A DNA stretch of 64,000 nt from Microbispora hainanensis (GCF_036186745.1 NZ_CP108086.1:1364001-1428000), one strand, 5' to 3'; counted from the stretch's first letter, positions 16,934-25,565 are shown. Program-made: numbers and translations. The notes: generated by a model not told the origin, from the letters alone.

Positions 16934-17365
16934 ATGGCAGTAGCAATCGACTTGACCCTTTACTGCGAGAACGCGCGGCTCGTCGCCGAGTTCTGGAAGA
17001 CGGCGCTCGGCTACGTCGACGACATCCCGGCGACCGAGCACGCGGCCGGTGAGGAGTCCCTCGCGCGGTTCGACCTGCCGGCCGGGGGTGCCGAAGACGA
17101 CGGCGTCTTCCTCCGCGACCCCGAGGGCAACGGCCCCCGGTTCTCCGTCCTCCGGGTCCCCGAGCGGAAGACGGCGCAGAACCGGCTCCACATCGACGTC
17201 CGCGTGCCGGGGGACGGCACGCCCGCCGACCGGTGGGAGCGGATCAGGACGGAGGCCGCCCGGCTCGTGCGCGCCGGCGGCACGATCCTGGAGGCGTTCG
17301 ACGACCACATCCTGATGGCCGATCCCGAGGGCAACGAGTTTCGCGTCACCGCTTTCCCCGCGTGA
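16934..17365 (+). CDS. VOC family (glyoxalase-like) protein
   Basis: Protein of 143 aa with two beta-alpha-beta-beta-beta modules. LTLYCENARLVAEFWKTALGY opens the first; HIDVRVPGDGT and LMADPEGNEFRV close the second. This is the small Glyoxalase_6-type branch common in actinomycetes, of unknown substrate. ATG is preceded by a weak GAGG. Neighbours do not indicate a pathway. Confidence 0.85.
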   Translation: MAVAIDLTLYCENARLVAEFWKTALGYVDDIPATEHAAGEESLARFDLPAGGAEDDGVFLRDPEGNGPRFSVLRVPERKTAQNRLHIDVRVPGDGTPADRWERIRTEAARLVRAGGTILEAFDDHILMADPEGNEFRVTAFPA

Positions 17366-17409
17366 GACCCCGGGTCCGCCGCGTGAGGCCCGGCCTCTGG
17401 GACAACGCG

Positions 17410-17425
17410 ACCTAACGCGTTAGGT
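17410..17425. promoter_or_regulatory. Perfect 16-bp palindrome ACCTAACGCGTTAGGT
   Basis: Lies 53 bp upstream of the NfeD-SPFH operon start. Its form suits a TetR-like dimer, but no TetR gene is adjacent. Confidence 0.6.
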
Positions 17426-17477
17426 TTGAGGAGGAACCCCACCCGAGCGGTGTTCGTTCATCGCTATGGAGGCGGCA

Positions 17478-17909
17478 ATGGACCCCTGGATCATTTGGCT
17501 CATCCTGGCGGCGGCGCTGGGCGTGGCGGAGATCTTCACGCTGACCGCGTCATTGGGGCTGCTGTCCGTCGCGGCGCTGCTCACGACCGCCGTCGCGGCC
17601 GTCGGGCTGCCGCCCGCGCTCCAACTCGTCGTGTTCGTCATCGCCTCCGCCGCCGGCCTCGCCGGAGTGCGCCCGATCGCGCTCCGGCACATCAAGCAGC
17701 CGCCACCGAAACGCTTCGGCGTGTCCGCGCTCGTCGGCAAGTCCGCGTACGTGACCAGGGAGGTCACCGGCAGGGACGGCCGGGTACAGATCGGCAGCGA
17801 GGAGTGGTCGGCCCGTGCCTACGACGAGACGCTCGTGATCCCGCCGGGGGCCACGGTCGACGTCATAGAAATCGAGGGCGCCACGGCCCTCGTATATCCC
17901 CGGGAGTGA
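17478..17909 (+). CDS. NfeD-like membrane protein
   Basis: Protein of 143 aa. Three hydrophobic helices (about 4-23, 27-46, 50-68) are followed by a soluble C-terminal OB-fold (ALVGKSAYVTREV...LVYPRE) facing the cytoplasm. This is the short NfeD type that partners an SPFH protein and is thought to regulate its assembly. GGAGG is correctly spaced before ATG 17478; an upstream ATG at 17466 overlaps it. The SPFH gene begins 2 bp after the stop. Confidence 0.9.
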   Translation: MDPWIIWLILAAALGVAEIFTLTASLGLLSVAALLTTAVAAVGLPPALQLVVFVIASAAGLAGVRPIALRHIKQPPPKRFGVSALVGKSAYVTREVTGRDGRVQIGSEEWSARAYDETLVIPPGATVDVIEIEGATALVYPRE

Positions 17910-17911
17910 GC

Positions 17912-19006
17912 ATGGACGCTGCACTGATCGCCGGAATCGTCATCGCGTTCGTCGCGATCCTGACGGTGCTGCGAGCGGTCCGGATCGTGCCCCAGGCCAG
18001 AGCCGGCAACGTCGAGCGCCTGGGCAGGTACTACCGCACGCTGGGCCCCGGCCTGAACTTCGTCATCCCCTACATCGACCGGGTCCGCCCGCTGCTGGAC
18101 CTGCGCGAGCAGGTGGTGTCGTTCAAGCCGCAGCCGGTGATCACCGAGGACAACCTCGTCGTGGACATCGACACGGTGCTGTATTTCCAGGTCACCGACC
18201 CGCGGGCGGCGGAGTACGAGATCGCCAACTTCATCCAGGGCGTCGAGCAGCTCACCGTGACGACGCTGCGCAACGTGGTCGGCGGCATGGACCTGGAGAA
18301 GACGCTCACCTCCCGCGACATGATCAACAGCCAGCTCCGCGGCGTGCTGGACGAGGCCACCGGCAAGTGGGGCATCCGGGTCAACCGGGTCGAGATCAAG
18401 GCGATCGACCCGCCGAAGACCATCAAGGACGCCATGGAGAAGCAGATGCGGGCCGAGCGGGACAAGCGCGCGGCGATCCTCACCGCCGAGGGCCAGCGGC
18501 AGTCGCAGATCCTCACCGCCGAAGGTGAGAAGCAGAGCGCGATCCTGCGTGCCGAGGGTGAGCGCACCTCCCAGATCCTCAAGGCCCAGGGCCAGTCGCA
18601 GGCGATCGACGAGGTGTTCCAGGCCGTCCACCGCAACGACCCCGACCCCAAGCTGCTCGCCTACCAGTACCTCCAGGTGCTGCCCCAGCTCGCCCAGGGC
18701 CAGGGCAACACGATGTGGGTGATCCCGAGCGAGGTCACCTCGGCGCTCAACACGTTGTCGAAGGCGTTCACCGAGTCGTTGCCCGCGAGCCGGGCCACCG
18801 TGACCGACGGCCGGGAGCACGAGCGGAGGACGGCGGGCAGCGAGGCGGTCGCCGAGGCCGAACGCGCCGCCGCCGAGGCCAAGGCCGCGGCCGAGGACAG
18901 CGAGCTGGGGCCGCGCCAGATCGAGGCCGGCCGCCCCGCCCTCGGCACGAACGGCATCCCCTCCCCCGACCCGGCCCACGCCGTACGCCCGGACGAGCAG
19001 GCATAA
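17912..19006 (+). CDS. SPFH domain/band 7 membrane protein (QmcA-like)
   Basis: Protein of 364 aa. An N-terminal membrane anchor (about 3-22) is followed by the stomatin/prohibitin domain (GRYYRTLGPGLNFVIPYIDRV to about 215). A coiled-coil region has repeated ILTAEGxxQSxIL motifs (about 190-225), and the Ala/Glu-rich tail is disordered. Such proteins oligomerise into membrane scaffolds linked to membrane quality control and proteases. Operon with NfeD, the classic pairing. Confidence 0.92.
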   Translation: MDAALIAGIVIAFVAILTVLRAVRIVPQARAGNVERLGRYYRTLGPGLNFVIPYIDRVRPLLDLREQVVSFKPQPVITEDNLVVDIDTVLYFQVTDPRAAEYEIANFIQGVEQLTVTTLRNVVGGMDLEKTLTSRDMINSQLRGVLDEATGKWGIRVNRVEIKAIDPPKTIKDAMEKQMRAERDKRAAILTAEGQRQSQILTAEGEKQSAILRAEGERTSQILKAQGQSQAIDEVFQAVHRNDPDPKLLAYQYLQVLPQLAQGQGNTMWVIPSEVTSALNTLSKAFTESLPASRATVTDGREHERRTAGSEAVAEAERAAAEAKAAAEDSELGPRQIEAGRPALGTNGIPSPDPAHAVRPDEQA

Positions 19007-19358
19007 CGCCCGGTCGGCCACACGGCTCCCCAGCCCTCGGGCGGGGGGCCGCCCCGGCTCGTGGGGTGTCCGCTGGGCACGTCGGTCACTGCACCGAAGG
19101 AGACCTCGCGGTGATGCCCGGCGGACGTGTCGCCGGATCTTGCGCAAGTCGGTCGCTGTGCCGGCGGAGACTTCGGTCCGCGGTGATGCCTGGCGGACTG
19201 CCCACGGGTCTTGGGCAAGTCGGTCACTGCGCCGCAAGGAAGCTCCGGTCCTCGCGAAACGCGCTTCGCCGGGTCTTCGCTGCGGTCCTCGCTCCCTTCC
19301 GCTCCGCTCCCTCCACCCCGGTCAACGTCGGGCACCGACCGGGATCGGTCCGGCGGGG
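19007..19358. other. Convergent intergenic region rich in repeats
   Basis: This 352-bp gap between the SPFH gene and the leftward FAD monooxygenase gene carries the 67-71 bp tandem repeat at 19081-19243, then an inverted-repeat-rich tail (CGAAACGCGCTTCG and pyrimidine runs CTCGCTCCCTTCCGCTCC). No coding pattern is seen. Confidence 0.6.
19081..19243. repeat. 67-71 bp tandem repeat, two and a half copies
   Basis: Copies start at 19081, 19148 and 19219 (partial). Shared blocks are GTCGGTC-CTG-CCG, GGAGAC, CGGTGATGCC-GGCGGAC and TCTTG-GCAA. Variation is concentrated between blocks. Confidence 0.85.
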
Positions 19359-20738
19359 TCACACCATGGCCAGGTAGGCGGCGAGCTCCTCGGCCGAGGA
19401 CGTGGAGATCCCCACGTATCCGTCCGGCCGTACGAGGGTGTGCCGCTCGCCGCCGTACGGCTCGGCCGGCGCGTACGCGCGCACCTCGGGGCCGCCGGGG
19501 ACGTGCGGAGCGGGGTCGGGGGACAGCAGGGTGAAATGCGGGCCCCGCAGCAGGTCGAACATGCGGGCCCGCGTGCCGTCCGCCAGCGTCAGCGGGCCGT
19601 CCGGCACCCGGTCGCCGCCGCGCAGGGCGAGCGAGCCGCCCCGGTAGCTCAGCGAGAGCTGGTAGGTGTCCTCTCCGCGTTTGTAGGACTTCTTGTCGGC
19701 GAGATCCACGCTGAGGCCGAGCACCCGGGCGGCGACGGGCCTGCGCTCCTCCTCGTAGGTGTCCAGCAGCGCCTCCGGGCCTCCCGCGAGCACCCTGGCG
19801 AGCTTCCAGCCCAGGTTGTAGGCGTCCTGGACACCGGTGTTGAGCCCCTGCCCGCCCGCCGGCGGGTGCACGTGGACGGCGTCCCCTGCGAGGAAGACCC
19901 GGCCGGACCGATACCGGTCGGCGAGGCGGATGTTCACCCGATAGAGGGAGGACCACAGCAGCTCGGTCAGGCGCACCCTGCGCAGCATCGACCTCTCGGC
20001 GAGGATCCGCTGATACGCGGACAGCGACTCCTCCGGCGTGCTCCCCGGCTTCAGTGAGGCGATCATCTGGAAGGTGTCGGTGCCGGCCATCGGATAGAGC
20101 GCCACCATCCCCCGGCCCGGCCGCACCCAGACGTGGATGTGGTCCCGGTCGAGCCCCTCGACCCGTACGTCGCCGAGGGCCATCCGCTGCTCCTCGCGGG
20201 TCTCGCCGGCGAAGCCGATGCCGAGGGCCTTGCGCACCGGGCTCCTGCCGCCGTCCGCCGCGACCAGGTAACGCGCCCGCACGCACTCTCCCGTGGCGAG
20301 CCTGGCGGTCACGCCGTCCGCGTCCTGCTCGAATCCGGTCATCGCGCTGCCCTGCTCCACCTGCCCGCCCAGCTCGGCCAGGCGCTCGCGCAGCACCGCC
20401 TCGGTGCGCCACTGCGGGTGCATCAGCACCGTCGGGTACGGCACGGCGTCCGTGGCCGCGGCGGACCTGTGCATGCGGGCCCGCCAGATCGGCACGGCGC
20501 CCACCCTGACCGCCAACGGCGGGTAAGGCGTCGCCGCGGCGAGGATCGGGCCGATCACCCCGAGGTCGTCGAAGACCTCCTGCGTACGCGGTTGCAGGCC
20601 CTTCCCCTTGGAGCCGGTGGCGGGCTCGGGCGACTCGTCCACGATGCGGAAGGCGACACCACGGCGGGCCAGGTCCACGGCGAGGGTGAGCCCGGTGGGC
20701 CCGGCCCCGACGATCAGTACGTCCGTGTTCTCATGCAT
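19359..20738 (-). CDS. FAD-dependent aromatic monooxygenase (PHBH/UbiH fold)
   Basis: Protein of 459 aa of group A flavin monooxygenases. GAGPTGLTLA (about 11-20) binds ADP, DGGRSPVRK is the DG motif, and GDAVHVHPPAGGQGLN is the second FAD motif. A C-terminal thioredoxin-like tail domain is present, as in polyketide hydroxylases and rifampicin monooxygenases. It should hydroxylate an aromatic or polyketide substrate with NAD(P)H and oxygen. It stands alone, with a candidate operator at 20747-20779 directly upstream. Confidence 0.88.
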   Translation of the reverse strand: MHENTDVLIVGAGPTGLTLAVDLARRGVAFRIVDESPEPATGSKGKGLQPRTQEVFDDLGVIGPILAAATPYPPLAVRVGAVPIWRARMHRSAAATDAVPYPTVLMHPQWRTEAVLRERLAELGGQVEQGSAMTGFEQDADGVTARLATGECVRARYLVAADGGRSPVRKALGIGFAGETREEQRMALGDVRVEGLDRDHIHVWVRPGRGMVALYPMAGTDTFQMIASLKPGSTPEESLSAYQRILAERSMLRRVRLTELLWSSLYRVNIRLADRYRSGRVFLAGDAVHVHPPAGGQGLNTGVQDAYNLGWKLARVLAGGPEALLDTYEEERRPVAARVLGLSVDLADKKSYKRGEDTYQLSLSYRGGSLALRGGDRVPDGPLTLADGTRARMFDLLRGPHFTLLSPDPAPHVPGGPEVRAYAPAEPYGGERHTLVRPDGYVGISTSSAEELAAYLAMV

Positions 20739-20746
20739 GCCCCGAC

Positions 20747-20779
20747 CGTGACAGGCCGCTCTGCCAAATCCCTGTCACG
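20747..20779. promoter_or_regulatory. Inverted repeat CGTGACAG-N17-CTGTCACG
   Basis: Perfect 8-bp arms lie 9-41 bp upstream of the leftward monooxygenase start, overlapping the expected promoter. No dedicated regulator is adjacent. Confidence 0.45.
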
Positions 20780-20894
20780 CGCCTGCCGCGCCCCGCTATC
20801 CCGGTCCGATCTTGATCTGCCTGGACGACTTCTCGGACTCCGACGGCAGCAAAGAGTAGTGATGCGAATACCCATTGTGGCGTAAGGTCGGCTC

Positions 20895-21465
20895 GTGTTG
20901 TGGGCCTTCGTTGATGAGAGCTGCCGGGTGCGCGCGGACGACGACTGCGTCTATGCCTTGGCTGCGGTTGTCATTCCCTCCAGCGGGCTTGAGCACGTCA
21001 GATCGTCGATGGACGCTGCGGTACGGGAAAGCCCCGACGGTGCATTGGAGGACGGAGCGGACGCCTCGCAAGTCAGTGATCGCGCAGGCAGTGGCGTCCA
21101 TTGATTTCGCCTCGGTGGTGGCGGTCAGCCTGCACGACATGGGCAGCCGTCCGGAACGCGCCCGGCGGCACTGCCTGCTTCGATTGCTGCCCGAACTGTC
21201 GGCACACAATGTCGGTACGGTGGTCTTCGAGTCGCGCAGGACGCAAGACGCGCATGACCGCGCGATCTTGACCGTGCTACGCAGACACGGCCAGGTCGCG
21301 GCGGGGATGACGGTCAGGTGGGAGCGAGCCAGCTCGGATGCCGCGTTGTGGGCCGCCGATGTCCTCGCCGGCATCGTGACAGGGTGGCTGGGCGGGGAGA
21401 ACCTGTGGTGGCCCCTGTTCGAGAAGCGGGTCACTTTCCTGGAAGCAGGAGAAAACCACCGTTGA
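20895..21465 (+). pseudogene. Frameshifted DUF3800-like gene
   Basis: The first frame gives MLWAFVDES...YALAAVVIPSSGLEHVRSSMDAAV, a typical DUF3800 opening with the FVDES acidic motif. The continuation lies in another frame: LRYGKAPTVHWRTE through SVIAQAVASIDF, then DAALWAADVLAG and a stop at 21465. The switch falls near 21022-21035. The joined product would be about 189 aa. DUF3800 proteins are RNase H-like and often linked to mobile or defence loci. Either a mutation or a sequencing error is possible; no slippery heptamer is obvious. Similarity to DUF3800 is my pattern judgement. Confidence 0.55.
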
Positions 21466-21537
21466 AAACGCGAACGCCGGGCTCCCGATTCCATCGGGGG
21501 GTTCCCGGCGTCACTTCCGCATCCCAGGGGATGCGAC
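21466..21537 (-). ncRNA. Candidate small RNA with two hairpins
   Basis: A strong leftward promoter (TTGACA, 18 bp, GATACT) predicts transcription from about 21537. The first 20 nt fold into CGCATCCC/GGGATGCG (21518-21535). A second, larger hairpin at 21474-21511 follows, then TTCGCGTTTT. The leftward transcript opens no credible coding frame. The product would be about 70 nt. Alternatively the hairpins only terminate the frameshifted gene and the promoter drives a lost gene. Confidence 0.35.
21474..21511. terminator. Bidirectional hairpin terminator
   Basis: Outer arms ACGCCGGG/CCCGGCGT and inner arms CCCGAT/ATCGGG form a long interrupted stem, 9 bp past the stop of the frameshifted gene. 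A T-run (CGTTTTC) follows on the minus strand. Confidence 0.6.
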
Positions 21538-21542
21538 ACACA

Positions 21543-21573
21543 CAGTATCCGGATACTGCCTTTCCGCTGTCAA
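21543..21573 (-). promoter_or_regulatory. Promoter with overlapping palindrome CAGTATCCGGATACTG
   Basis: The 16-bp perfect palindrome (21543-21558) covers the -10 GATACT (21544-21549). The -35 TTGACA is at 21568-21573. This is a near-consensus housekeeping promoter with an operator placed to block it; the GTATCCGGATAC form resembles GntR-family sites. Confidence 0.5.
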
Positions 21574-21824
21574 GCGCGTCGTCCCGCGGCACACGGCGGC
21601 GAGCGCTCCAAATTCCCGTGACGACTGTCGTCGCCGTACGTGAGGAGTGAGTCGACGGGTACCCGATCAGGGGGACTACTGCTGCCGGACGCGTGAGGGG
21701 AAGGCTTTGACCGGGTGCGTGGACATCTCCGGGGAAGGGCGAGCGGTTCCCCGCCGCCTCACCGAGACGAGGTGCGCGCACCGGTGCCTGACCCCGTCAC
21801 AAGGGGGCCAGTCCTGAGGAGATC

Positions 21825-21944
21825 ATGGAGGCGATCTGGGTGGCCGCGGAGATGCGCGCCGGCGGCGCCTACGCGCACTCCACCCTTGCCCTGCACGCGA
21901 TGAGCGAAGCCACGCCGGACAAGGGTGACTCCCCCGCTCGCTGA
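21825..21944 (+). CDS. Possible 39-aa protein
   Basis: An open frame starts MEAIWVAAEMRAGGAYAHS and ends SPAR, with GAGGAG 5-10 bp before the ATG. It lies alone in an otherwise gene-free 580-bp stretch beside the decayed DUF3800-like gene. No family is recognised. It could be a gene remnant. Confidence 0.25.
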   Translation: MEAIWVAAEMRAGGAYAHSTLALHAMSEATPDKGDSPAR

Positions 21945-22044
21945 AGGGGGCGACCTCTCGCTGGTGCGACGGCACGACCTCTGTCGTGGACGTCGGCGGA
22001 CAGGCGCCGGGCCGCTTCCGCGGCGGCGCGCGCGTTCAGACGCG

Positions 22045-23793
22045 TCAGGAAGCGGCGAGGGTGATGCGGTCGGCGAAACGGGCGTAACGCGACAGTTCGT
22101 CGCGCGTCGGAGCGACGATCAGCTCCCCGGCGACCTGTTCGATGCCGGCGCGCAACGCCTTGGCGGCTCTGCGGGCCCTGCGCCGCCCTCCGGCCCAGGC
22201 GAACACCCGGCACAGCCCCGCGATCAGCAGGCCCGCCAGCGCGCCGCCCAGCAGGAGCACGGTCGGCCACGGCGCGCGGCCGAGCGTGGGGGTGGGCAGC
22301 CCGGGCAGCATGAGATAGTCCAGCGCGAAGCGCACGAGCAGCCAGATCGCGCCCACGGCCATCGCGGCGACGGTCAGCCACTGCGCCGTCCCCGCCACGC
22401 GCCACCACCGAGGGGCTCTGGAGACACGGCCCGAGGTCGCCGCCGCGACCGTGCGGTCCAGGGCGTCCGTCAGCTCCTGCGACCGCGACCGGGCCGCGTG
22501 CCGTACGGCTGTCGCCCACGGCTCGGGCACCGTGGCCGCGGCGGCGGCCCCGACGTCGCGCAGGGCGGTGTCCACGGCGGAGACCTCGACGGCGGTGGCC
22601 GCGGGCAGCGAGGAACGGGCGCCCTTGGCCAGGTGGAGACGGCGCAGCGGGTCGGGCCGCAGCTTTCGCAGCCAGCGCGTCACCGGCCAGCCCGTCGCGG
22701 CGATCGAGCGGTGCCGATGCGACTTCGCGACCGCCTCGACCACGGCGGGCACCCCCGCCGCCTGTGCCAGCGCCCGCGTGAGAGCCCTGCTCAGGGCGAC
22801 GTCGGGCACCGCGACCCGTCCCGGCGCGGGCGCCGCCCCGGCCGCCGCATGCGACGCGGCGGGAGACGGCGACGCGGCGGGAGACGGCGACATGGCCGGA
22901 GACGGCGGCCCGGTGACCACCCCCGATGCCGCCTCCCGCGCGGCCAGCGGGGCTTCCGAGGGCAGGACGGCCGGAGGCGCGGCGTCCGGGGGCCGGGTTT
23001 CGGCCCAGAGGGCGGCGGCGGCCGAGGCCACGTCGGCGGCGAGCCGGGACGACCAGGCGCGGCGGCGGGAGACCTGCCGGTCGAGCAGCGCCCGCAGCTC
23101 GGGGACGCCCTCGCCGGTGCGGGCGGAGACGCCGAGCACCGGCACCCCTTCGAGCCCGTCGGCCGCGAGCAGGCCGCGCAGGTCGTCGAGACAGCGCTTG
23201 ACCGACCGCTCCGGCAGCCGGTCGACCTGGTTGAGCACGACGACCATGACGTCCCGGTGCCGGGCGAGCGGGCGCAGGTAGCGCTCGTGCACGGCCGCGT
23301 CGGCGTACTTCTGCGGGTCGAGGACCCAGACCAGCAGGTCGACCGCGGCGACCAGGCGGTCGACCTCCCTGCGGTGGGACAGCTCGATGGAGTCGTGGTC
23401 GGGCAGGTCGAGCAGGATCAGCCCCGACGCGTCGCCGTCGACCGTGTGACGCAGCGGGACGTCGAGCCAGTCGAGCAGCGGTCCCGAGCCGGCGGCGCCC
23501 CACAGGGCCGCCTGCGCCTTGGCGGTCGTCGGCCGGGTCACCCCCACCGCGGCGAGCTCGGTCCCCGACAGGGCGTTGAAGAGCGACGATTTGCCGCTGC
23601 CCGTCGCCCCGGCGAGGGCGACAGCGGTGTGCTCGACCGACAGGCCGCGCCGTACGCCGGCCCGGGCGACCACGGCGCGCGCGTGGTCCACGGCCTCCTG
23701 GCCGAGCCGGCCCTCGGCCAGGTCGGCGGCCTCCGCGAGCGCCTCCAGCCGGTCGTCCAGCGACACCTCCGCCTTCCGCAGCGGGAGCTTCAC
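22045..23793 (-). CDS. Dynamin-like/YfjP-type GTPase, membrane anchored
   Basis: Protein of 582 aa. GTPase motifs are G1 GATGSGKSS (about 62-70), G3 DLPDHDS and G4 NQVD (from NxxD), with VSARTG as the G5-like segment. A Pro/Ala/Ser-rich linker (about 285-330) follows. The C-terminus has two membrane helices (about 460-485 and 500-530) and a basic segment. The GTG start overlaps the stop of the upstream GTPase gene (GTGA). Pairs like this are the dynamin-like proteins that stabilise division septa during Streptomyces sporulation (DynA/DynB); orthology is inferred from arrangement and topology only. Confidence 0.8.
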   Translation of the reverse strand: MKLPLRKAEVSLDDRLEALAEAADLAEGRLGQEAVDHARAVVARAGVRRGLSVEHTAVALAGATGSGKSSLFNALSGTELAAVGVTRPTTAKAQAALWGAAGSGPLLDWLDVPLRHTVDGDASGLILLDLPDHDSIELSHRREVDRLVAAVDLLVWVLDPQKYADAAVHERYLRPLARHRDVMVVVLNQVDRLPERSVKRCLDDLRGLLAADGLEGVPVLGVSARTGEGVPELRALLDRQVSRRRAWSSRLAADVASAAAALWAETRPPDAAPPAVLPSEAPLAAREAASGVVTGPPSPAMSPSPAASPSPAASHAAAGAAPAPGRVAVPDVALSRALTRALAQAAGVPAVVEAVAKSHRHRSIAATGWPVTRWLRKLRPDPLRRLHLAKGARSSLPAATAVEVSAVDTALRDVGAAAAATVPEPWATAVRHAARSRSQELTDALDRTVAAATSGRVSRAPRWWRVAGTAQWLTVAAMAVGAIWLLVRFALDYLMLPGLPTPTLGRAPWPTVLLLGGALAGLLIAGLCRVFAWAGGRRRARRAAKALRAGIEQVAGELIVAPTRDELSRYARFADRITLAAS

Positions 23794-25517
23794 AGGAGGC
23801 CCCTCTCCTGTACGGCCTTGGCGGCCTCACGCAGCCGGGCGGCCGTCTCCGGAGCCGGGCCAAGCCCCTCCACCAGGGAAACGAAGCGGGCGCGGTCCTC
23901 GTCGAGCAGGGCGCGCACACGCTGCCGCAGGTCCTCGCGGGCCCGCTGGGTCAGGGTGCGTACGGCCTGGTCGCCGAAGACGGCTTCGAGCAGCTTCTGG
24001 CTGAGCACGCCGGTGCCACCGGCGATGCCCAGCTCGATGCCGGTGATCCCCCCGGTCGTGGAGAACACCGCAAGCATGATCAGCACGCCGAGGCTGTTCA
24101 CGCCGAACGACGCCGCCCGGGCGAGCGTGCGCCGGTCGGCGCCTTCGGAGCGGACGAGGTCGAGCACGTGCCCCTGCCAGGCGCGTACGGCCGCGCCGGC
24201 CCGGGCGGGCAGGTCGGGGGACGCGCGGCCGAGCCGCCCCGAGACGGCGACTCCCGACTTCTCCAGCAGGTCGCGCCCGGCGGGAAGGGCCAGCCACGCC
24301 TCCACGGCCCGTTCGGCGGCAGCATCGGCGGTGGCGCGGATCAGCGACTCCACCCCGCTCTCCAGCGCGATCCGCAGCTCCTTGTCGGGCGCCGGGCGGC
24401 CACGGAAGACGGCGACGAGGCGGTCGCGCAGCCAGCCGACGCGGGACTCCAGGGCCCGCATGAGGTCGCCGGTGCCGACGAAGTCCTGCCAGCGGGCCAG
24501 CACCTCGCCGCGCAGCAGCCTGCCGTCGCGCATCCCCTCGTCGAACGCCGACATCGCCACGTCGTACGCCTTGACGGCGATGTCGCGCAGCTCGGCGATC
24601 CCCGCCCGCTGGCGCTCCACCCGGTCGGCCAGGTCGGGCACCCGGGTGCCGAGGCTGTCCAGGGCGCCGGTCAGGGTCCGCCGTACGACCTCGGCCCGTG
24701 CCTTGGCGTCCACGGTCAGGCCGGCGAGCCAGGTCGCGATCGGCTGCACGACGTCGGCGGGCAGCCGGGCGCGCTCCGACGGCAGCTCAAGCTCGGGCAC
24801 GGCGAACAGTGGTGTGCCGCCCAGGCCGTTCTCGTTCAGGAGCCGGGTCAGGTCGGCGACGACGGGCTCGCGGGCCTCGGCCGGGACCCGCTGGAGGATC
24901 ACCGCGAGCGCCGTGCTCCGCTCCCGGGCCACGCGCAGGAAGCTCCACGGCACCTCGTCGGCGTACCGCGCGGCGGTCGTGACGAACAGCCACAAATCGG
25001 CCGCGGCGAGCAGTTGCGCGGCCAGCTCGCGGTTGGCCGTCACGACCGAGTCGATGTCGGGGGCGTCGAGCAGCGCCAGCCCGGGAGGCAGGGCGTCGAC
25101 GGGGGCGATCCGCAGGGTGCCCGGCTCGCCGCGTCCGCCGTCGGCCACCCCGCCCGTCACCCGGGCCAGCCCGGGCAGGACGGTGGCGGCGGTGAACCAG
25201 GCGACGTCGGCGGGGTTGCACACCAGGGTCGGCGCGAGCGTGGTGGGCCGCAGCACCCCAGGCTCGGTCACGAGCGCCCCGGCCAGCGAGTTGACCAGGG
25301 TGGACTTGCCCGCCCCCGTGGAGCCTCCGACCACGGCGAGCAGCGGCGCGTCGATGGCCGACAGGCGGGGCAGCAGGTAGTCGTCGAGCTGCCCGCGCAA
25401 CTCCGCCAGGACGCGCCTGTCGGCCGCGGCGTCCCCGATTTCCAGGGGAAACAGGTCCTGATCGAGGTGACGCCGCAGGCTCTCCAGGGCGGCGCGCAGC
25501 CTGTCGTTCCCCGCCAT
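23790..25517 (-). CDS. Dynamin family GTPase
   Basis: Protein of 575 aa. G1 is GGSTGAGKSTLVNSLAG (about 63-79), G2 includes RPTTLAPTLV, and G3 is LLDAPDIDSV. Long helical regions follow, with a hydrophobic hairpin around SLGVLIMLAVFSTTGG and IELGIAGGTGV that probably inserts in the membrane. It is the first gene of a two-gene operon with a second GTPase. The start MAGNDRL is used; the preceding 12 codons are possible but have no ribosome site. A membrane-remodelling or septation role is likely by family. Confidence 0.8.
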   Translation of the reverse strand: MAGNDRLRAALESLRRHLDQDLFPLEIGDAAADRRVLAELRGQLDDYLLPRLSAIDAPLLAVVGGSTGAGKSTLVNSLAGALVTEPGVLRPTTLAPTLVCNPADVAWFTAATVLPGLARVTGGVADGGRGEPGTLRIAPVDALPPGLALLDAPDIDSVVTANRELAAQLLAAADLWLFVTTAARYADEVPWSFLRVARERSTALAVILQRVPAEAREPVVADLTRLLNENGLGGTPLFAVPELELPSERARLPADVVQPIATWLAGLTVDAKARAEVVRRTLTGALDSLGTRVPDLADRVERQRAGIAELRDIAVKAYDVAMSAFDEGMRDGRLLRGEVLARWQDFVGTGDLMRALESRVGWLRDRLVAVFRGRPAPDKELRIALESGVESLIRATADAAAERAVEAWLALPAGRDLLEKSGVAVSGRLGRASPDLPARAGAAVRAWQGHVLDLVRSEGADRRTLARAASFGVNSLGVLIMLAVFSTTGGITGIELGIAGGTGVLSQKLLEAVFGDQAVRTLTQRAREDLRQRVRALLDEDRARFVSLVEGLGPAPETAARLREAAKAVQERGLL

Positions 25518-25565
25518 ACCCCCGACCTTCCCTGTGGAAGGCCGCCGAATCAACCGCTCCGGTCG

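Noticed and set aside
19081-19243. CRISPR or IS remnant
   Set aside because: Units are contiguous, not separated by unique spacers, and no terminal inverted repeats or transposase frame are present.
20796-21539. Leftward 247-aa frame opposite the DUF3800-like gene
   Set aside because: Low-complexity Ser/Arg-rich, no ribosome site, and antisense to the recognisable protein.
21925-25380. Very long rightward open frame (over 1100 codons)
   Set aside because: It is antisense to both GTPase genes, whose motifs are unambiguous; long antisense frames are expected at this GC content.
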